Shown here: positions 45,074 to 54,104 of the stretch, piece by piece
Layout: the number at the start of each line of letters is the position of its first letter
Numbering within the stretch: the stretch's first letter is position 1
Assembly (NCBI RefSeq): GCF_016802865.1
Contig: NZ_JAEVHM010000009.1
Span: forward strand, 1 to 64,000
DNA length: 64,000 bases
Reading direction: 5' to 3'
Origin: Micromonospora parastrephiae
Lineage (GTDB): Bacteria > Actinomycetota > Actinomycetes > Mycobacteriales > Micromonosporaceae
Translations under genes and position numbers: made by a program
The notes under the pieces: model-generated
The model's database searches: none
Told to the model about the DNA's origin: nothing
Seen by the model: only the letters and a program-made list of their open reading frames with translations

Positions 45074-47869
45074 CTACGGTTCGGGTGCCTCTTCGGTCTC
45101 CCCGGCCGCGCCCTCGTCCAGCGCCGCGAGCGCGTCGCGGAGCGCGGCCCGGGAGGCGATGCCCAGTTTGGGGAAGATCTGGTACAGATGCGTACCGACT
45201 GTCCGGTGCGAGAGGTACAGCTTCAGGCCGATCTGCTTGTTCGTCAGACCGGAAGCGGCCAGTTCCGCGATCTCCCGTTCCTGAGGGGTGAGCACGGCGG
45301 AGCTCAGATCGTTTCTCGGCCTGGCGAGGCCGGTGGCGCGCAACTCGTTGCTCGCCCGTTCGATCCACGGCCGGGCGTCCAGCCGCTCGAAGGTGGCCAG
45401 GGCTGTCCGGAGTTGGGCCCGGGACTTCGCCGTGGCTCTGGTGCGGCGCAACCGCTCCCCGTACGCCAGACGCACCCGGGCCAGATCGAACGGCCAGCGC
45501 TCGATGTCGGGCAGCGCCAACGCCGTCTCGAAGAGCTTCTCGGCACGATCATCCGGGGCGGCGAAGGCTGACGCACCGGCGCTGAGCAGCGCGAGCCGCG
45601 GCGACAACGAGCCCACCTCCGCCTCCCGGAGGCAGGCGGCGTGCGCCGCGGCCTCGCGGAACCGGTTGGTACGGACCGCCGCCTCCACCAGGTCCAGGCA
45701 GCCCCACAGGGCGTGCGGCACGTACGGCGCGAGCGTGCCCGCGGTACTGAGCAGCACCGAGTGCTGGTACGCGCTCTCGAAGTCACCTCGCGCCAGGTCG
45801 TTGAGGCCCCGCACGTGGTAGGCGTAGGACTCCGCCGCTCGCGCGCCGCGGGGTACCGCGAAGCGCAGGATGCGATCGGTCAAGGCATCGCTGGCGTCGG
45901 CGTCTCCCCGCGCGGCGGCGAGCAGCGCCTGGATGTACTGGAAGTACCAGCCGAAGAACCGGAACCCGTGCTCGTCGCACAGCCGGATGCCCTCGGCCGC
46001 GAGTTCCGCGGCCTCGTCCCACCGCCCGCTGTGGTAGTCGTCCATGCAGAGGTGCAACAGCACGCCGAGGTGACGGCGAGCAGGCGCTGCGCCCTCCCGG
46101 CCGAGGCGGACAACTCGCCAGTCGGCCTCTCGACAGCCCCAGAGCCGGTCCAGGTAGATGGCGGCGATGCCGATGCGGACGATCTCCGTAGGGTTGACCT
46201 CGGCGCCCGTTCCGGCGACGAGCGCGTCGAGGCGGTCGACCACCGCCTGCCCCATACGTGCCGGGTCGGCGAAGGTGGCGGCCGCCACCGTGAGCAGCTC
46301 GGGCGCTTTGGGCGTCAGCCGGTTGAGCGCGGCGAAGAACGGCTCCCAGCTGGCCGGCTCACCTGTGAAGAAGCAGAGCAGCAGAAGCGTGTGCAACACG
46401 TCGATCAGGGCCTCGTTGTCGGCGTCGTAGCCGTGACCACCCGCCTCAATGGCGCCGACCAGCAGTCGGTGCGCGGTCCAGACGTCGCCGTCGCTGTTGA
46501 GCAACAGGTGCACGGCGGCGGCCGTGGCGTACAACGAGCCGCCTGGGCTGGCCCGACGAGCGTCGTCCAACAGCTGCGAGGCGTTGGTGAGTTCACCGCC
46601 GGCGTCGGCGCCGATGTAGGCGGCCTGCGCCAGTCGTCGACCGCGCTCCACGGGATCCGGTGTCAGGTCGCCGGAACGGGTCAACGACGCGACGGCGCCC
46701 ACGGCGTCGCCGCGGCGCAGGATCTGGTGCGCGGCCTGCTCCAGCAACGCGGCGACCCGCTCGTCCGGCCCGACCGCCGCCTCGCCGAGGTGCCATGCCC
46801 TGCGCTCCGGCTGCCCGACGAGTGTCCGGGCGAGGGCATGGTGCGCCCAGCGCAGTTCAGCACTGGTGGCCACCTCGACGACCGCCGACTCGATCAGGGG
46901 GTGCCGGAAGACGAAGCGATGTGTGCTGCTGTCGACATGCACCAGCTGGTCACGCTCGGCCGCTTCGAGATCATCGAGGTCGTGGTCACTCGCCGCCTCG
47001 AGGAGCACACCGAGTTCGCCCGTACCGTTCAACGCGCCGAGCAGCAGCAGCCGTCGGCATGCCTCGGGCAGCTGGGACACCCGCGTCACGAAGAGGGCCT
47101 GCAGCCGTCGGGTCAACGGCAGGACGGCCGGCAGGGTGGCCGCTGCGAGACGTTGCGACCCGCTCAACGCGGAGGGCAGTTCCAGGATGGCGAGCGGATT
47201 CCCGCGAGCCTCCGAGAGCAACCGTCGCCGCACCGCCGGGGTGAGTTCGGGAAAACGCTGGTTGATCAGTTCGCTGGCGGCGTCCGGCCGCAGGGGCTGC
47301 ACTTCGAGTTCGGGGATTCCGCTCTGCTCGAAGAAGCTCGCGGTGTGCGACCGGGTCGCGGCCAGGAAGCCCACGCTGGTGCCCACCAGCCGGCGCGCGA
47401 CGAACCCGAGTACGGCCGAACTGGACCGGTCGAGCCACGGGAGGTCGTCGACGATGAGCAGCAGCGGCCGGGCGGTGGCCATGGAGCGGAGCAGGAGCAG
47501 CACCGCGTTGGACACCAGCAACCGGCCGGGCGGCTGGCCGCTGCCGAACCCGAGCGCCACCTGGAGCGCCGCACAGTGCACGGGCGGAAGTTCGGAGAAG
47601 GCGTCGTAGAGCGGAAACAGCAGTTGGTTCAAGCCGGAGTAGCTGATGTCCGCCTCGAACTCCACCCCGGCCGCCCGCAGCACGCGCATTCCGGTCTCCG
47701 TGGCGGACTCCGCGACCGCGTCGAGCAGCGCCGTCTTGCCCGCCCCGGGTTCTCCGGACACCAGCATCGACCCGCCGTTGACCATCGCCTGGCGCAGGAA
47801 TCTGCGGGCCACCGCGAGTTCTTCGTCACGGCCGATCAACGACCACTTCGACACTTCGGAGCGATCCAT
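45074..47869 (-). CDS. Large ATP-binding LuxR-family (LAL/MalT-like) regulator
   Basis: The 931-residue protein has an N-terminal AAA/STAND ATPase (LIGRDEELAVARRFL, Walker A SGEPGAGKTALL, Walker B PLLLIVDDLPWLD), a long helical TPR-like middle (~370-850), and a C-terminal LuxR HTH (LTPQEREIAELAASGLTNKQ, SHRTVGTHLYQIFPKLGI). LAL proteins are ATP-dependent activators of catabolic or secondary-metabolite genes. ATG 47869 has AGGAGGTG upstream, rejecting the longer frame. It is the likely local regulator of the surrounding oxidoreductase/dioxygenase genes. Confidence 0.9.
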   Translation of the reverse strand: MDRSEVSKWSLIGRDEELAVARRFLRQAMVNGGSMLVSGEPGAGKTALLDAVAESATETGMRVLRAAGVEFEADISYSGLNQLLFPLYDAFSELPPVHCAALQVALGFGSGQPPGRLLVSNAVLLLLRSMATARPLLLIVDDLPWLDRSSSAVLGFVARRLVGTSVGFLAATRSHTASFFEQSGIPELEVQPLRPDAASELINQRFPELTPAVRRRLLSEARGNPLAILELPSALSGSQRLAAATLPAVLPLTRRLQALFVTRVSQLPEACRRLLLLGALNGTGELGVLLEAASDHDLDDLEAAERDQLVHVDSSTHRFVFRHPLIESAVVEVATSAELRWAHHALARTLVGQPERRAWHLGEAAVGPDERVAALLEQAAHQILRRGDAVGAVASLTRSGDLTPDPVERGRRLAQAAYIGADAGGELTNASQLLDDARRASPGGSLYATAAAVHLLLNSDGDVWTAHRLLVGAIEAGGHGYDADNEALIDVLHTLLLLCFFTGEPASWEPFFAALNRLTPKAPELLTVAAATFADPARMGQAVVDRLDALVAGTGAEVNPTEIVRIGIAAIYLDRLWGCREADWRVVRLGREGAAPARRHLGVLLHLCMDDYHSGRWDEAAELAAEGIRLCDEHGFRFFGWYFQYIQALLAAARGDADASDALTDRILRFAVPRGARAAESYAYHVRGLNDLARGDFESAYQHSVLLSTAGTLAPYVPHALWGCLDLVEAAVRTNRFREAAAHAACLREAEVGSLSPRLALLSAGASAFAAPDDRAEKLFETALALPDIERWPFDLARVRLAYGERLRRTRATAKSRAQLRTALATFERLDARPWIERASNELRATGLARPRNDLSSAVLTPQEREIAELAASGLTNKQIGLKLYLSHRTVGTHLYQIFPKLGIASRAALRDALAALDEGAAGETEEAPEP

Positions 47870-47974
47870 GCCGGGCACCTCCTGGCCGCGCTCGTGGGAA
47901 GATCCGCCGGCGGCGCCGGTACGGCCGCAACGCGGGGGACGCGCCGATCGGGCGGCGGCGAGTCCCCTCGGGGC

Positions 47975-48017
47975 GGACCAGGGCCGGTCTCCCGGGATGG
48001 GAAACCGGCCCTGGTCC
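47975..48017 (-). terminator. Strong 14-bp hairpin terminator after wrbA
   Basis: GGACCAGGGCCGGT (47975-47988) and ACCGGCCCTGGTCC (48004-48017) are exact inverted repeats with a 15-base loop. It lies 80 bases downstream of the wrbA stop and upstream of the LuxR gene's RBS, so it separates the two same-strand genes. Confidence 0.7.
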
Positions 48018-48096
48018 TGGCGCTCGGAGCAACCCGAACCGCTGCCTCTGATCGTCCACGTCCGCTCGGGAGGCCGTCCGGCACCGGCGGGGCTTG

Positions 48097-48696
48097 TCAG
48101 GCGTTGACCTTGCCGGCGATCCTGACGACCCGCTGAGCCATGTGGTCGAGGGCGTTGAGCTGGGCGTCGCCCAGCGGAGCGTCGTTGCCCCCGCCGGTGA
48201 CGTGCGAGACACCGTACGGGTTGCCGTCGCCGAACTTCACCGGGTCGGTGTAGCCGGGGGCGACGACCAGACCGCCGAAGTGGTGGATCGTGTTGTAGAG
48301 CGCCAGGAGCGTCGACTCCTGGCCGCCGTGGGCGGTCATGGTGGCGGTGAAGCCGGCGTACACCTTGTCGGCCAGCAGCCCCTGCCCCCACTGCGGACCG
48401 AGGGTGTCGATGAACTGCTTCAGCTGGCTGGAGAGGTTGCCGAAGCGGGTGGGGGTGCCGAACAGCACCGCGTCGGCCCAGACGACATCGTCGGCGGTCG
48501 CCTTTGGCTCGTTCTTCGTGGCGTCGAAGTGCTGGCTCCAGGCGGCGTTGGAGGCAACGGCCTCCTCGGGGGCAAGCTCCGGAACCTGGCGCAGCCGCAC
48601 CTCGGCACCGGCCTTCTCGCCAGCTTCGGCGAGCCGCTTGGCCATGGCGTGGACCGTACCGGTCGAGGAGTAGTAGATGACGGAGAGCTTGGTCAT
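48097..48696 (-). CDS. wrbA: NAD(P)H:quinone oxidoreductase WrbA (flavodoxin-like)
   Basis: The 199-residue protein has the FMN-binding YYSSTGTVHAMA loop, DAVLFGTPTRFGNLSSQLKQF, and the WrbA-specific ATMTAHGGQESTLLALYNTI and VVAPGYTDP...GNPYGVSHV segments. WrbA reduces quinones by two electrons, preventing redox cycling. ATG 48696 (MTKLSV) is chosen; the 19 preceding codons have no family similarity. Its placement beside the dioxygenase-containing cluster fits protection from quinoid aromatic intermediates. Confidence 0.9.
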   Translation of the reverse strand: MTKLSVIYYSSTGTVHAMAKRLAEAGEKAGAEVRLRQVPELAPEEAVASNAAWSQHFDATKNEPKATADDVVWADAVLFGTPTRFGNLSSQLKQFIDTLGPQWGQGLLADKVYAGFTATMTAHGGQESTLLALYNTIHHFGGLVVAPGYTDPVKFGDGNPYGVSHVTGGGNDAPLGDAQLNALDHMAQRVVRIAGKVNA

Positions 48697-48735
48697 CGGA
48701 GGCATCCTGTCAGCAAGTAGTTGCGGGTGATAAAT

Positions 48736-48747
48736 TTGCTTCTGCAA
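48736..48747. promoter_or_regulatory. TTGC-TTCT-GCAA palindrome upstream of wrbA
   Basis: Short exact 4-bp arms lie in an A/T-richer patch 40 bases upstream of the wrbA start, with a further TTGC at 48721-48724. This could be a MarR/HxlR-type site; neither regulator is encoded here. Weak evidence. Confidence 0.25.
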
Positions 48748-48856
48748 CAACATGACTCTAGCAACGGCCGCGAAGCGGCTGTCGTCGGGCCTGACCTGGT
48801 GCGGATATCGCGCTCTTCGTTGAATGCCTGCTGTCGCCAGCCCCGGACGCGGTCAG

Positions 48857-48862
48857 TAAGGT
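48857..48862 (+). promoter_or_regulatory. -10 element (TAAGGT), leaderless start
   Basis: TAAGGT is followed by six bases and ATG 48869 of the lipase-like membrane protein. Confidence 0.45.
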
Positions 48863-48868
48863 ACGTCG

Positions 48869-49972
48869 ATGGGTAGACGCCCGAACCGATCCATGACCGG
48901 CGACCGCGCCACCGTGATCACGTTGGTCCACGGCACGTTCGCGCGCGACGCACCGTGGACCCGACCGGACAGCGCCCTGAGCACGTCGCTGCAGCGGGCG
49001 GGCTGCCACGTGACCCGGTTCGGGTGGTCGGGTCGGAACTCTCATCGGGCGCGTTCGGACGCCGCCAAGGGCCTGACCGAGCATTTACAGCGGCAGCTCA
49101 CCGCACATCCTCGCGCCAGGCACTGGGTGATCGCGCACAGCCACGGCGGGAACGTCGCGCTGCACGCCGCCGACCAGCTGCGTACCGAGCGGGGCCGCGC
49201 AGCGCGGGTCACGACGGTGGCACTGGCGACGCCGTTCCTGCACGCGCGCCCTCGGAGCATCACCGGTTGGCCGGTGTTCGTCATCGTGCTGTTCAGCGTG
49301 CTGCTGCTCGGATCGGCCTCCGCGACCGCTGTGACTGGCCCGCACTCGCCCGGTGACACGGTGCTGGTCATCGGTGGCAGCATTTTCGCGGCCATACTGG
49401 CGCTGTGCTCCGCCGGCGCGGTCCTGCACCGGCGATCCCTGAGGCCGGGCTGGCGCAGCCGGCTCGTCGGCGCCATTCACGCACCCGCCGCCCGACCTGA
49501 CGAGACCATTGTCATCCGGGCCGCCGGAGACGAGGCATCGGGGCTGCTCGCGGCCGGCCAGTTCGTCGGTTGGCTGAGCGCGGCGGCGACCCGGCTGCTG
49601 ACCAATCTGTGGTTCTGGACCATCCTCATAGGGCTGCCGCAGCTCGCGTTCGTGGTGGCCGGTTTCGTCGGCCGCGGCGGGCAGTTGGCGGTCAACCTGC
49701 TGCTCTACGCGTTTGGCGCACCAGGCCTGGTGATGGTGGCGGTGGCAGCGGCGATGGCTGGGTCAGCGGTGGTATTCGGGATCGACGGCCCGTTCGCGGG
49801 TCTGGTCGCGTCCTGCTCGGCCGAGGCCGCACCGCCGGGCACGGCGACGCTGCTCCAGCTTGAGCCGCGCGTCACCTCCACCCGGAAAGGACTCGCGCAC
49901 TCCAGCCTCTACGACGATGACCAGGTCATCCGCTACATCCTGTCCGCCGTCCGCACGTCATCCCACAGCTGA
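48869..49972 (+). CDS. Lipase-like alpha/beta-hydrolase with membrane segments
   Basis: The 367-residue protein has an N-terminal hydrolase half: ITLVHGTFARDAPW (oxyanion), HWVIAHSHGGNVALHAAD (GxSxG variant AHSHGG, candidate Ser) and TTVALATPFLHARP. This half is interrupted by hydrophobic helices (about 135-155, 165-185, 250-275 and 280-305) before a C-terminal soluble end containing SSLYDDDQVIRYIL. Candidate late His is in GLAHSSL. It is probably a membrane-bound esterase or lipase; the substrate is unknown. It is transcribed alone from a leaderless-type promoter. Confidence 0.65.
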   Translation: MGRRPNRSMTGDRATVITLVHGTFARDAPWTRPDSALSTSLQRAGCHVTRFGWSGRNSHRARSDAAKGLTEHLQRQLTAHPRARHWVIAHSHGGNVALHAADQLRTERGRAARVTTVALATPFLHARPRSITGWPVFVIVLFSVLLLGSASATAVTGPHSPGDTVLVIGGSIFAAILALCSAGAVLHRRSLRPGWRSRLVGAIHAPAARPDETIVIRAAGDEASGLLAAGQFVGWLSAAATRLLTNLWFWTILIGLPQLAFVVAGFVGRGGQLAVNLLLYAFGAPGLVMVAVAAAMAGSAVVFGIDGPFAGLVASCSAEAAPPGTATLLQLEPRVTSTRKGLAHSSLYDDDQVIRYILSAVRTSSHS

Positions 49973-50104
49973 CCGTCGCACCCGCGCAACGCGCCGCAGT
50001 ACGCCAACACGACCTGGAGCCACTGGCCCTCGCGGTCGGCCGGGCTGCCGGGCGGCGTGTGCCGACCGACAGCCCGCCCAACCGCTCATCGAAGGGTGCC
50101 GGTA

Positions 50105-50731
50105 CTAGGCGACCCGGACGGCACCGGCCGTGCCGGCGGAGCAGATGACGAGGAGGCAGCTTTCGACCCGTACGTCGTCGATGACCGGGCCGAAGGCACC
50201 CGCCGTGGTGCTGGCGAACTGCAGAACCGTGGTGGCGGACAGGACGTTCGTGAAATAGACCGTCCGGTACACGTACCCCATGGCAGATGGCGTGTGGCCG
50301 GCGGTGTCGAAGGAGAAAGTGTCCACGGTATGGCCGTTGGCCGTGACCTTGCCCGTCACGACAAGGGGGCCATTGTCGGGGTTGCCGGCGAGGGCGTAGC
50401 TCACTCGATAGGTGGTGAGCAGCGTCGTGGGCAGCGTACGGGCGACCGCACCCGGGCTGAACCCGTTGAGGTCGAGTGACTGTTCACCTTCCGCGGCCTG
50501 CCAGTCGCGGGTCAGTCCGACGGTGCCGGTGGTGACGGTCCACGGGCCGAACTGCTGGCCGGCGGCAAACTCCTGGAAGTCGCCGCCGATGACGGGGGTC
50601 TCGAAACCGTCGGCGAAGACGGTGGCCGCCGCGGCCGGACTCGCCGTGAGGGCGGTCAGGAGGGCGGACAGCCCCACCGCCAGCGCCACTCCGATTGCCG
50701 TGCGATGGGTACGAGGACGTTTCGTTGCCAT
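50105..50731 (-). CDS. Secreted DUF642 / choice-of-anchor C-type protein
   Basis: The 208-residue protein has a signal peptide ending SPAAAA. One beta-sandwich domain follows, with FADGFETPVIGGDFQEFAAG, IGPW-type FGPWTVTTGTVGLTRDW, EGEQSLDLNGFSPGAVART, and the closing AGAFGPVIDDVRVESC. This matches the galactose-binding-like DUF642/choice-of-anchor family of secreted proteins; its bacterial role is unknown, possibly carbohydrate binding. ATG 50731 has GGAAGGACAG upstream. The 315 bases upstream (50732-51046) must hold its promoter; I see no gene there. Confidence 0.78.
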   Translation of the reverse strand: MATKRPRTHRTAIGVALAVGLSALLTALTASPAAAATVFADGFETPVIGGDFQEFAAGQQFGPWTVTTGTVGLTRDWQAAEGEQSLDLNGFSPGAVARTLPTTLLTTYRVSYALAGNPDNGPLVVTGKVTANGHTVDTFSFDTAGHTPSAMGYVYRTVYFTNVLSATTVLQFASTTAGAFGPVIDDVRVESCLLVICSAGTAGAVRVA

Positions 50732-51046
50732 GTCTGTCCTTCCGACGTAGACACCGGTCGGGGCGGTACCGGGACTCCGCGTCGCGATCGACCACCGGAC
50801 ACTGGAACATCGATGCCCTTCAGTGACGTTACGGTGACGCCACAAAGGCTGGCAAGGCCGTTCAATTCCCGACAGTCGGCCACAATCCGACAATGGCGAG
50901 CGTCGGAAATCCTTGACATCTGATGCCCGGCGACGATTGCCGTCCGGCTACCGGACCATCGACGGCCGCGCCCCGCCGGGCTGCCAGCGAGCGCGGACGC
51001 CGCGCCGGGCCGCTGTGGCTGTGCGGCTTCGCTGCCTCGACCGGGA

Positions 51047-51688
51047 TCAAGCGTCGCGTCGGTGGAGACTGAGAGCGGCGAGCGTCAGGGCGGACAGTGT
51101 CCAGATGATCGACGCGGTGGCGCCGCGTGACGGATCGAGGGCGGCGGTGTCCGGCAGGTAGGAGGCGCTGGCGGCGGACCGGGCGCGCAGCAGCGGGCCT
51201 GCGATGAAGTACAGACCGAGCAGCAGGACCACGGCGGGCACTGCGCGGCGGACGACGCCGGCGACTGCCGCCCCGAGCAGCGTGGTGAGCGTCAGATACG
51301 CGGTCGCGGCGGGCGTCCAGGTGGCCCCATCGGCCGGCAGGGTGCTGGTGGCCGCCGTCGCGGCGGCCACCGGGAGCGTCAGAGCAGCCAGCGCGAGGGC
51401 TTTCGCCGCCTGCAGGTGCCGGCGCCGGGGCATCGCGAGCAGTGTGGTGCGGATCTGGCCGCCCTCCTGGTACTCGGATGCGGCCGCCAGCACGCCGAGC
51501 ACCAGGAAGCCGGCCTGGGTGTAGCCGAGCGGGGCAAGGGCGGCGTTGTCGCCGATCGACTCGCCGCGGGACTCGGCCGCTGCGTACGCGTACGTCACCA
51601 TCAGGTTGGCGGTCCAGGTCAGCAGTACGGTCAGGCGCAGCGACGGCAGGGTCAGCAGTTTGCGTAGTTCCGCGCGGACGGTGTTCAT
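51047..51688 (-). CDS. ABC-2-type transporter permease
   Basis: The 213-residue protein begins MNTVRAELRKLLTLPSLRL, typical of ABC-2 permeases, and has six predicted helices, ending SLHRRDA. EYQEGGQIRTTLLAMPRRR is the usual cytoplasmic EYxxGTIRTTLxxxPRR segment. The start overlaps the stop of the second permease gene by four bases (ATGA). With that gene and the ATPase it forms a heteromeric exporter, probably for a peptide or drug. Confidence 0.82.
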   Translation of the reverse strand: MNTVRAELRKLLTLPSLRLTVLLTWTANLMVTYAYAAAESRGESIGDNAALAPLGYTQAGFLVLGVLAAASEYQEGGQIRTTLLAMPRRRHLQAAKALALAALTLPVAAATAATSTLPADGATWTPAATAYLTLTTLLGAAVAGVVRRAVPAVVLLLGLYFIAGPLLRARSAASASYLPDTAALDPSRGATASIIWTLSALTLAALSLHRRDA

Positions 51689-52437
51689 ACGTCCCGCCTG
51701 TGAAACAGGACGGCGCCGACCGCGAGTAACGCCACAACCCAGGCGGTCATTACCAGTCCGGCGGTCAGCGGGGCGATCTCGACGGGGACGTCCGCGCTGC
51801 GGATGAACATCTGCGCGCCGGCGATGTCCGGCAGGTAGGCGGCGAGGTCGGTGACCTTCGTCAGCAGGTACGACACTGAGACGACCGAGCTGTTGATGAT
51901 CAGCAGCGTCAGCGGCACGATGCCGTTGCGCGTGATCAGCGTGATCGCGTACGCCAGTAGCGCGGTCAGCGTCCAGTAGAGGATCGCGGCGGCGACTCGG
52001 GCCGGGGCGGGTGTCGGCGCGTGTTCGCCGTGCAGCACCTGGGTGAGGGTGAGTGTGGCGGCTGCGGTGACCGCCGCCTGCGCCGCGACGACCAGGATCA
52101 GTGCGGTGGTCTTCGCCGCGAGCAGACGTCGTCGGCTGGGAACGGCGGTGAGCGTGGTGGTGAGCTGGCGGGCGCCGGGTGCGTCCGGCCCGGTCGATGT
52201 GTACTCGCTGCTCACGACGATCACGCCGAGGATCATCGGACCGATCAGGCCGATACCCAGGTCGCGTAGGCCCAGGTCGGTCGTGTCGGTGAGGGTGCCT
52301 GCGGCGATCGCGCGGCGGGTGTAAGGCGCGTTCAGCAGCACGATCACGGGTGCTGTCAGCGTGCCCAGCACCAGGCCGATCCAGGCGGTGGGCAGGCCGA
52401 GCAGCTTCCGCAGCTCGGCGCGGACCAGGCTCACCAT
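51685..52437 (-). CDS. ABC-2-type transporter permease
   Basis: The 250-residue protein begins VSLVRAELRKLLGLPTAWIG and has six predicted helices. It shares the SSEYTSTGP...QLTTTLTAVPSRRRLLAAK segment with its partner permease, indicating an old duplication. It ends VLFHRRDV. The start overlaps the ATPase gene by seven bases, so the three genes are co-translated. Confidence 0.82.
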   Translation of the reverse strand: MVSLVRAELRKLLGLPTAWIGLVLGTLTAPVIVLLNAPYTRRAIAAGTLTDTTDLGLRDLGIGLIGPMILGVIVVSSEYTSTGPDAPGARQLTTTLTAVPSRRRLLAAKTTALILVVAAQAAVTAAATLTLTQVLHGEHAPTPAPARVAAAILYWTLTALLAYAITLITRNGIVPLTLLIINSSVVSVSYLLTKVTDLAAYLPDIAGAQMFIRSADVPVEIAPLTAGLVMTAWVVALLAVGAVLFHRRDV

Positions 52438-53144
52438 GATCCACCCTCCTCGGCGGCGGTGAGCGCCAGGAAGGCGTCCTCGAGCGTGCGATGACCGCCG
52501 GTGACATCGGCGAGTCCGCCCTGGATCACGACCCGCCCCTTGTCGATCACGATGACGTCGTCGGCGATCTCTGCCAGTTCGCCCATCAGGTGGCTGGAGA
52601 GCAGGACAGTGCGGCCCTCCGCCGCGCTGTCTTTGAGAAACTCGCGGATCCAGCGCATTCCGGCCGGGTCGAGGCCGTTGACCGGTTCGTCCAGGACCAG
52701 CACCTCAGGGTCACCGAGCAGGGCGGTGGCGAGCCCGAGCCGGCGACTCATCCCGAGCGAGAACTGGCCGGCACGCTTGCGCGCGTCGCTTGTCAGGCCC
52801 ACGACCTCGAGAACCTCGTCGGCGCGGCGATCCGGAAGCCCGTTGCTGGCGGCTACCCACCGCAGGTGCGCGCGGGCCGTGCGGGCCCGGTGCGCGCCGC
52901 TGCCGTCGAGTAGCGCGCCGACCGTCGTCAGCGGGCGGTCCAGTTTCCGGTACGGGCGTCCGCAGATCAGCGCGGTCCCGCTCTGCGGGCGGTCCAGGCC
53001 GAGCAGGATACGTAGCGTCGACGTCTTGCCGGCTCCGTTCGGCCCGAGAAAGCCGGTGACCCGGCCGGGCCGGGCCTCGAAGCTGACGTCGTACAGAATC
53101 CGGGTCCTGCTCTTGGTCTTGCTGACGCGATCGATCGTGATCAT
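52431..53144 (-). CDS. ABC transporter ATPase (BcrA-like exporter)
   Basis: The 237-residue protein has Walker A GPNGAGKTST, signature LGMSRRLGLATALL (variant of LSGGQ, as in BcrA/antibiotic exporters), Walker B VLVLDEPVNGLD, and H-loop SSHLMGEL. ATG 53144 is chosen because the ATPase domain starts immediately (MITIDRVSKTKS). It leads an exporter operon that is divergent from a two-component system, the usual arrangement for antibiotic or cell-envelope-stress detoxification modules. Confidence 0.9.
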   Translation of the reverse strand: MITIDRVSKTKSRTRILYDVSFEARPGRVTGFLGPNGAGKTSTLRILLGLDRPQSGTALICGRPYRKLDRPLTTVGALLDGSGAHRARTARAHLRWVAASNGLPDRRADEVLEVVGLTSDARKRAGQFSLGMSRRLGLATALLGDPEVLVLDEPVNGLDPAGMRWIREFLKDSAAEGRTVLLSSHLMGELAEIADDVIVIDKGRVVIQGGLADVTGGHRTLEDAFLALTAAEEGGSW

Positions 53145-53223
53145 AAGCCGAGTCAACAGGTGTTCCGGGCCGCGCACATCGGACCGTTCTCGGATCCTGA
53201 CGGCCGGGTCGGCCCACGGACCG

Positions 53224-53239
53224 TCAGACCCTGGTCTGA
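53224..53239. promoter_or_regulatory. Palindrome TCAGACC-CT-GGTCTGA, candidate response-regulator site
   Basis: Exact 7-bp arms lie in the 109-base gap between the divergent exporter operon and the histidine kinase gene, just upstream of the kinase -10 element TACAGT (53244-53249). This is an ideal position for autoregulation by the NarL-type regulator. Confidence 0.6.
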
Positions 53240-53243
53240 GATC

Positions 53244-53249
53244 TACAGT
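53244..53249 (+). promoter_or_regulatory. -10 element (TACAGT), leaderless kinase mRNA
   Basis: TACAGT lies seven bases before GTG 53257, supporting that start (GTG 53254 is the alternative). Confidence 0.45.
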
Positions 53250-53256
53250 CGGGGTG

Positions 53257-54104
53257 GTGAACGCCCATCCGCGCCCATCCGGGCGGTCCAGGGTCGTGCT
53301 GGTGGTTGCCGTGGTGATCAGCGTGCTGGTGATGGCCATGTGTACCGTCGGCGCACAGGGCCCGCTCGCGGTCGTCCTGCCGCCGCTGATAGTCGGCGGC
53401 GCCGTCGCGGCCGCGGCATGGGCGGTGCGGCGGTCACGCGCCGACCGAACCGCCTACGAGTCCCGGCTGACCGCCTGGGCCGCGTCCGAGGCGGTGCTCG
53501 CCGAGCGGCTGCGGATCGCCCGCGACCTGCACGACATCGTCTCCCATGGGTTGGGTCTGATCACGGTCCGCGCGGCGGCCACCCGGCATCTGCCCAAGCC
53601 CGCCGAGGTGGAGGCGGCGCTCACCGATATCGAGGACGCGAGCCGGCATGCGACGGCCGAGTTACGGCGCATGCTCACGGTCCTGCGTGAGCCGTCGGCC
53701 GCCAGCCGCCGTGCGCCGGTGGACAACCTCGACGACCTGCCCAACATCGTGCACGGGGCGTCGCTGGCAGGGCTTCGGACACGGCTGACGGTCGAGCCGC
53801 TCGGTTCGGTGTCACAGGGTGTACAGGTCGCCGTCTGCAAGACGGTGCGGGAGGCGCTCAGCAACGCCGCGCGGTACGCGGGGCCGACGGACGTGCGGGT
53901 GCAGGTGTATCGGGACGGACCATACGTGGTGGTCACGGTGGCGGACGCCGGCCCGTCAGTCGACGGGTGGCTGGCATCGCCGGGCGCCGGACACGGGCTG
54001 GCCGGGCTACGGGAGCGGGTCGCAGTCTCGGCGGCACGCTGTCGGCGGAGCACGTCGACGCGGGCTTCCGCGTCACCGCGCGGATCTGGGACGAGGCGGC
54101 GTGA
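53257..54104 (+). pseudogene. NarL-type sensor histidine kinase, frameshifted near the 3' end
   Basis: The kinase has two N-terminal helices (SRVVLVVAVVISVLVMAMC and PLAVVLPPLIVGGAVAAAA), a HisKA_3 domain (AERLRIARDLHDIVSHGLGL, phospho-His in DLHD), and a HATPase domain (REALSNAARYAGPTDVRVQV; GAGHGLAGLRERV). Immediately after this G-box the frame is lost at ~54026-54031. The adjacent frame gives GGTLSAEHVDAGFRVTARIW and ends at TGA 54102-54104, overlapping the regulator's GTG. One missing base explains it. Uncorrected, the protein continues to 54477 in a foreign frame. Loss of the last strand may or may not abolish activity. Confidence 0.8.

Noticed and set aside
45641..48136. 831-codon plus-strand frame opposite the LuxR regulator
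   Set aside because: It lacks any domain and reflects the codon bias of the LuxR gene, whose Walker and HTH motifs are clear.
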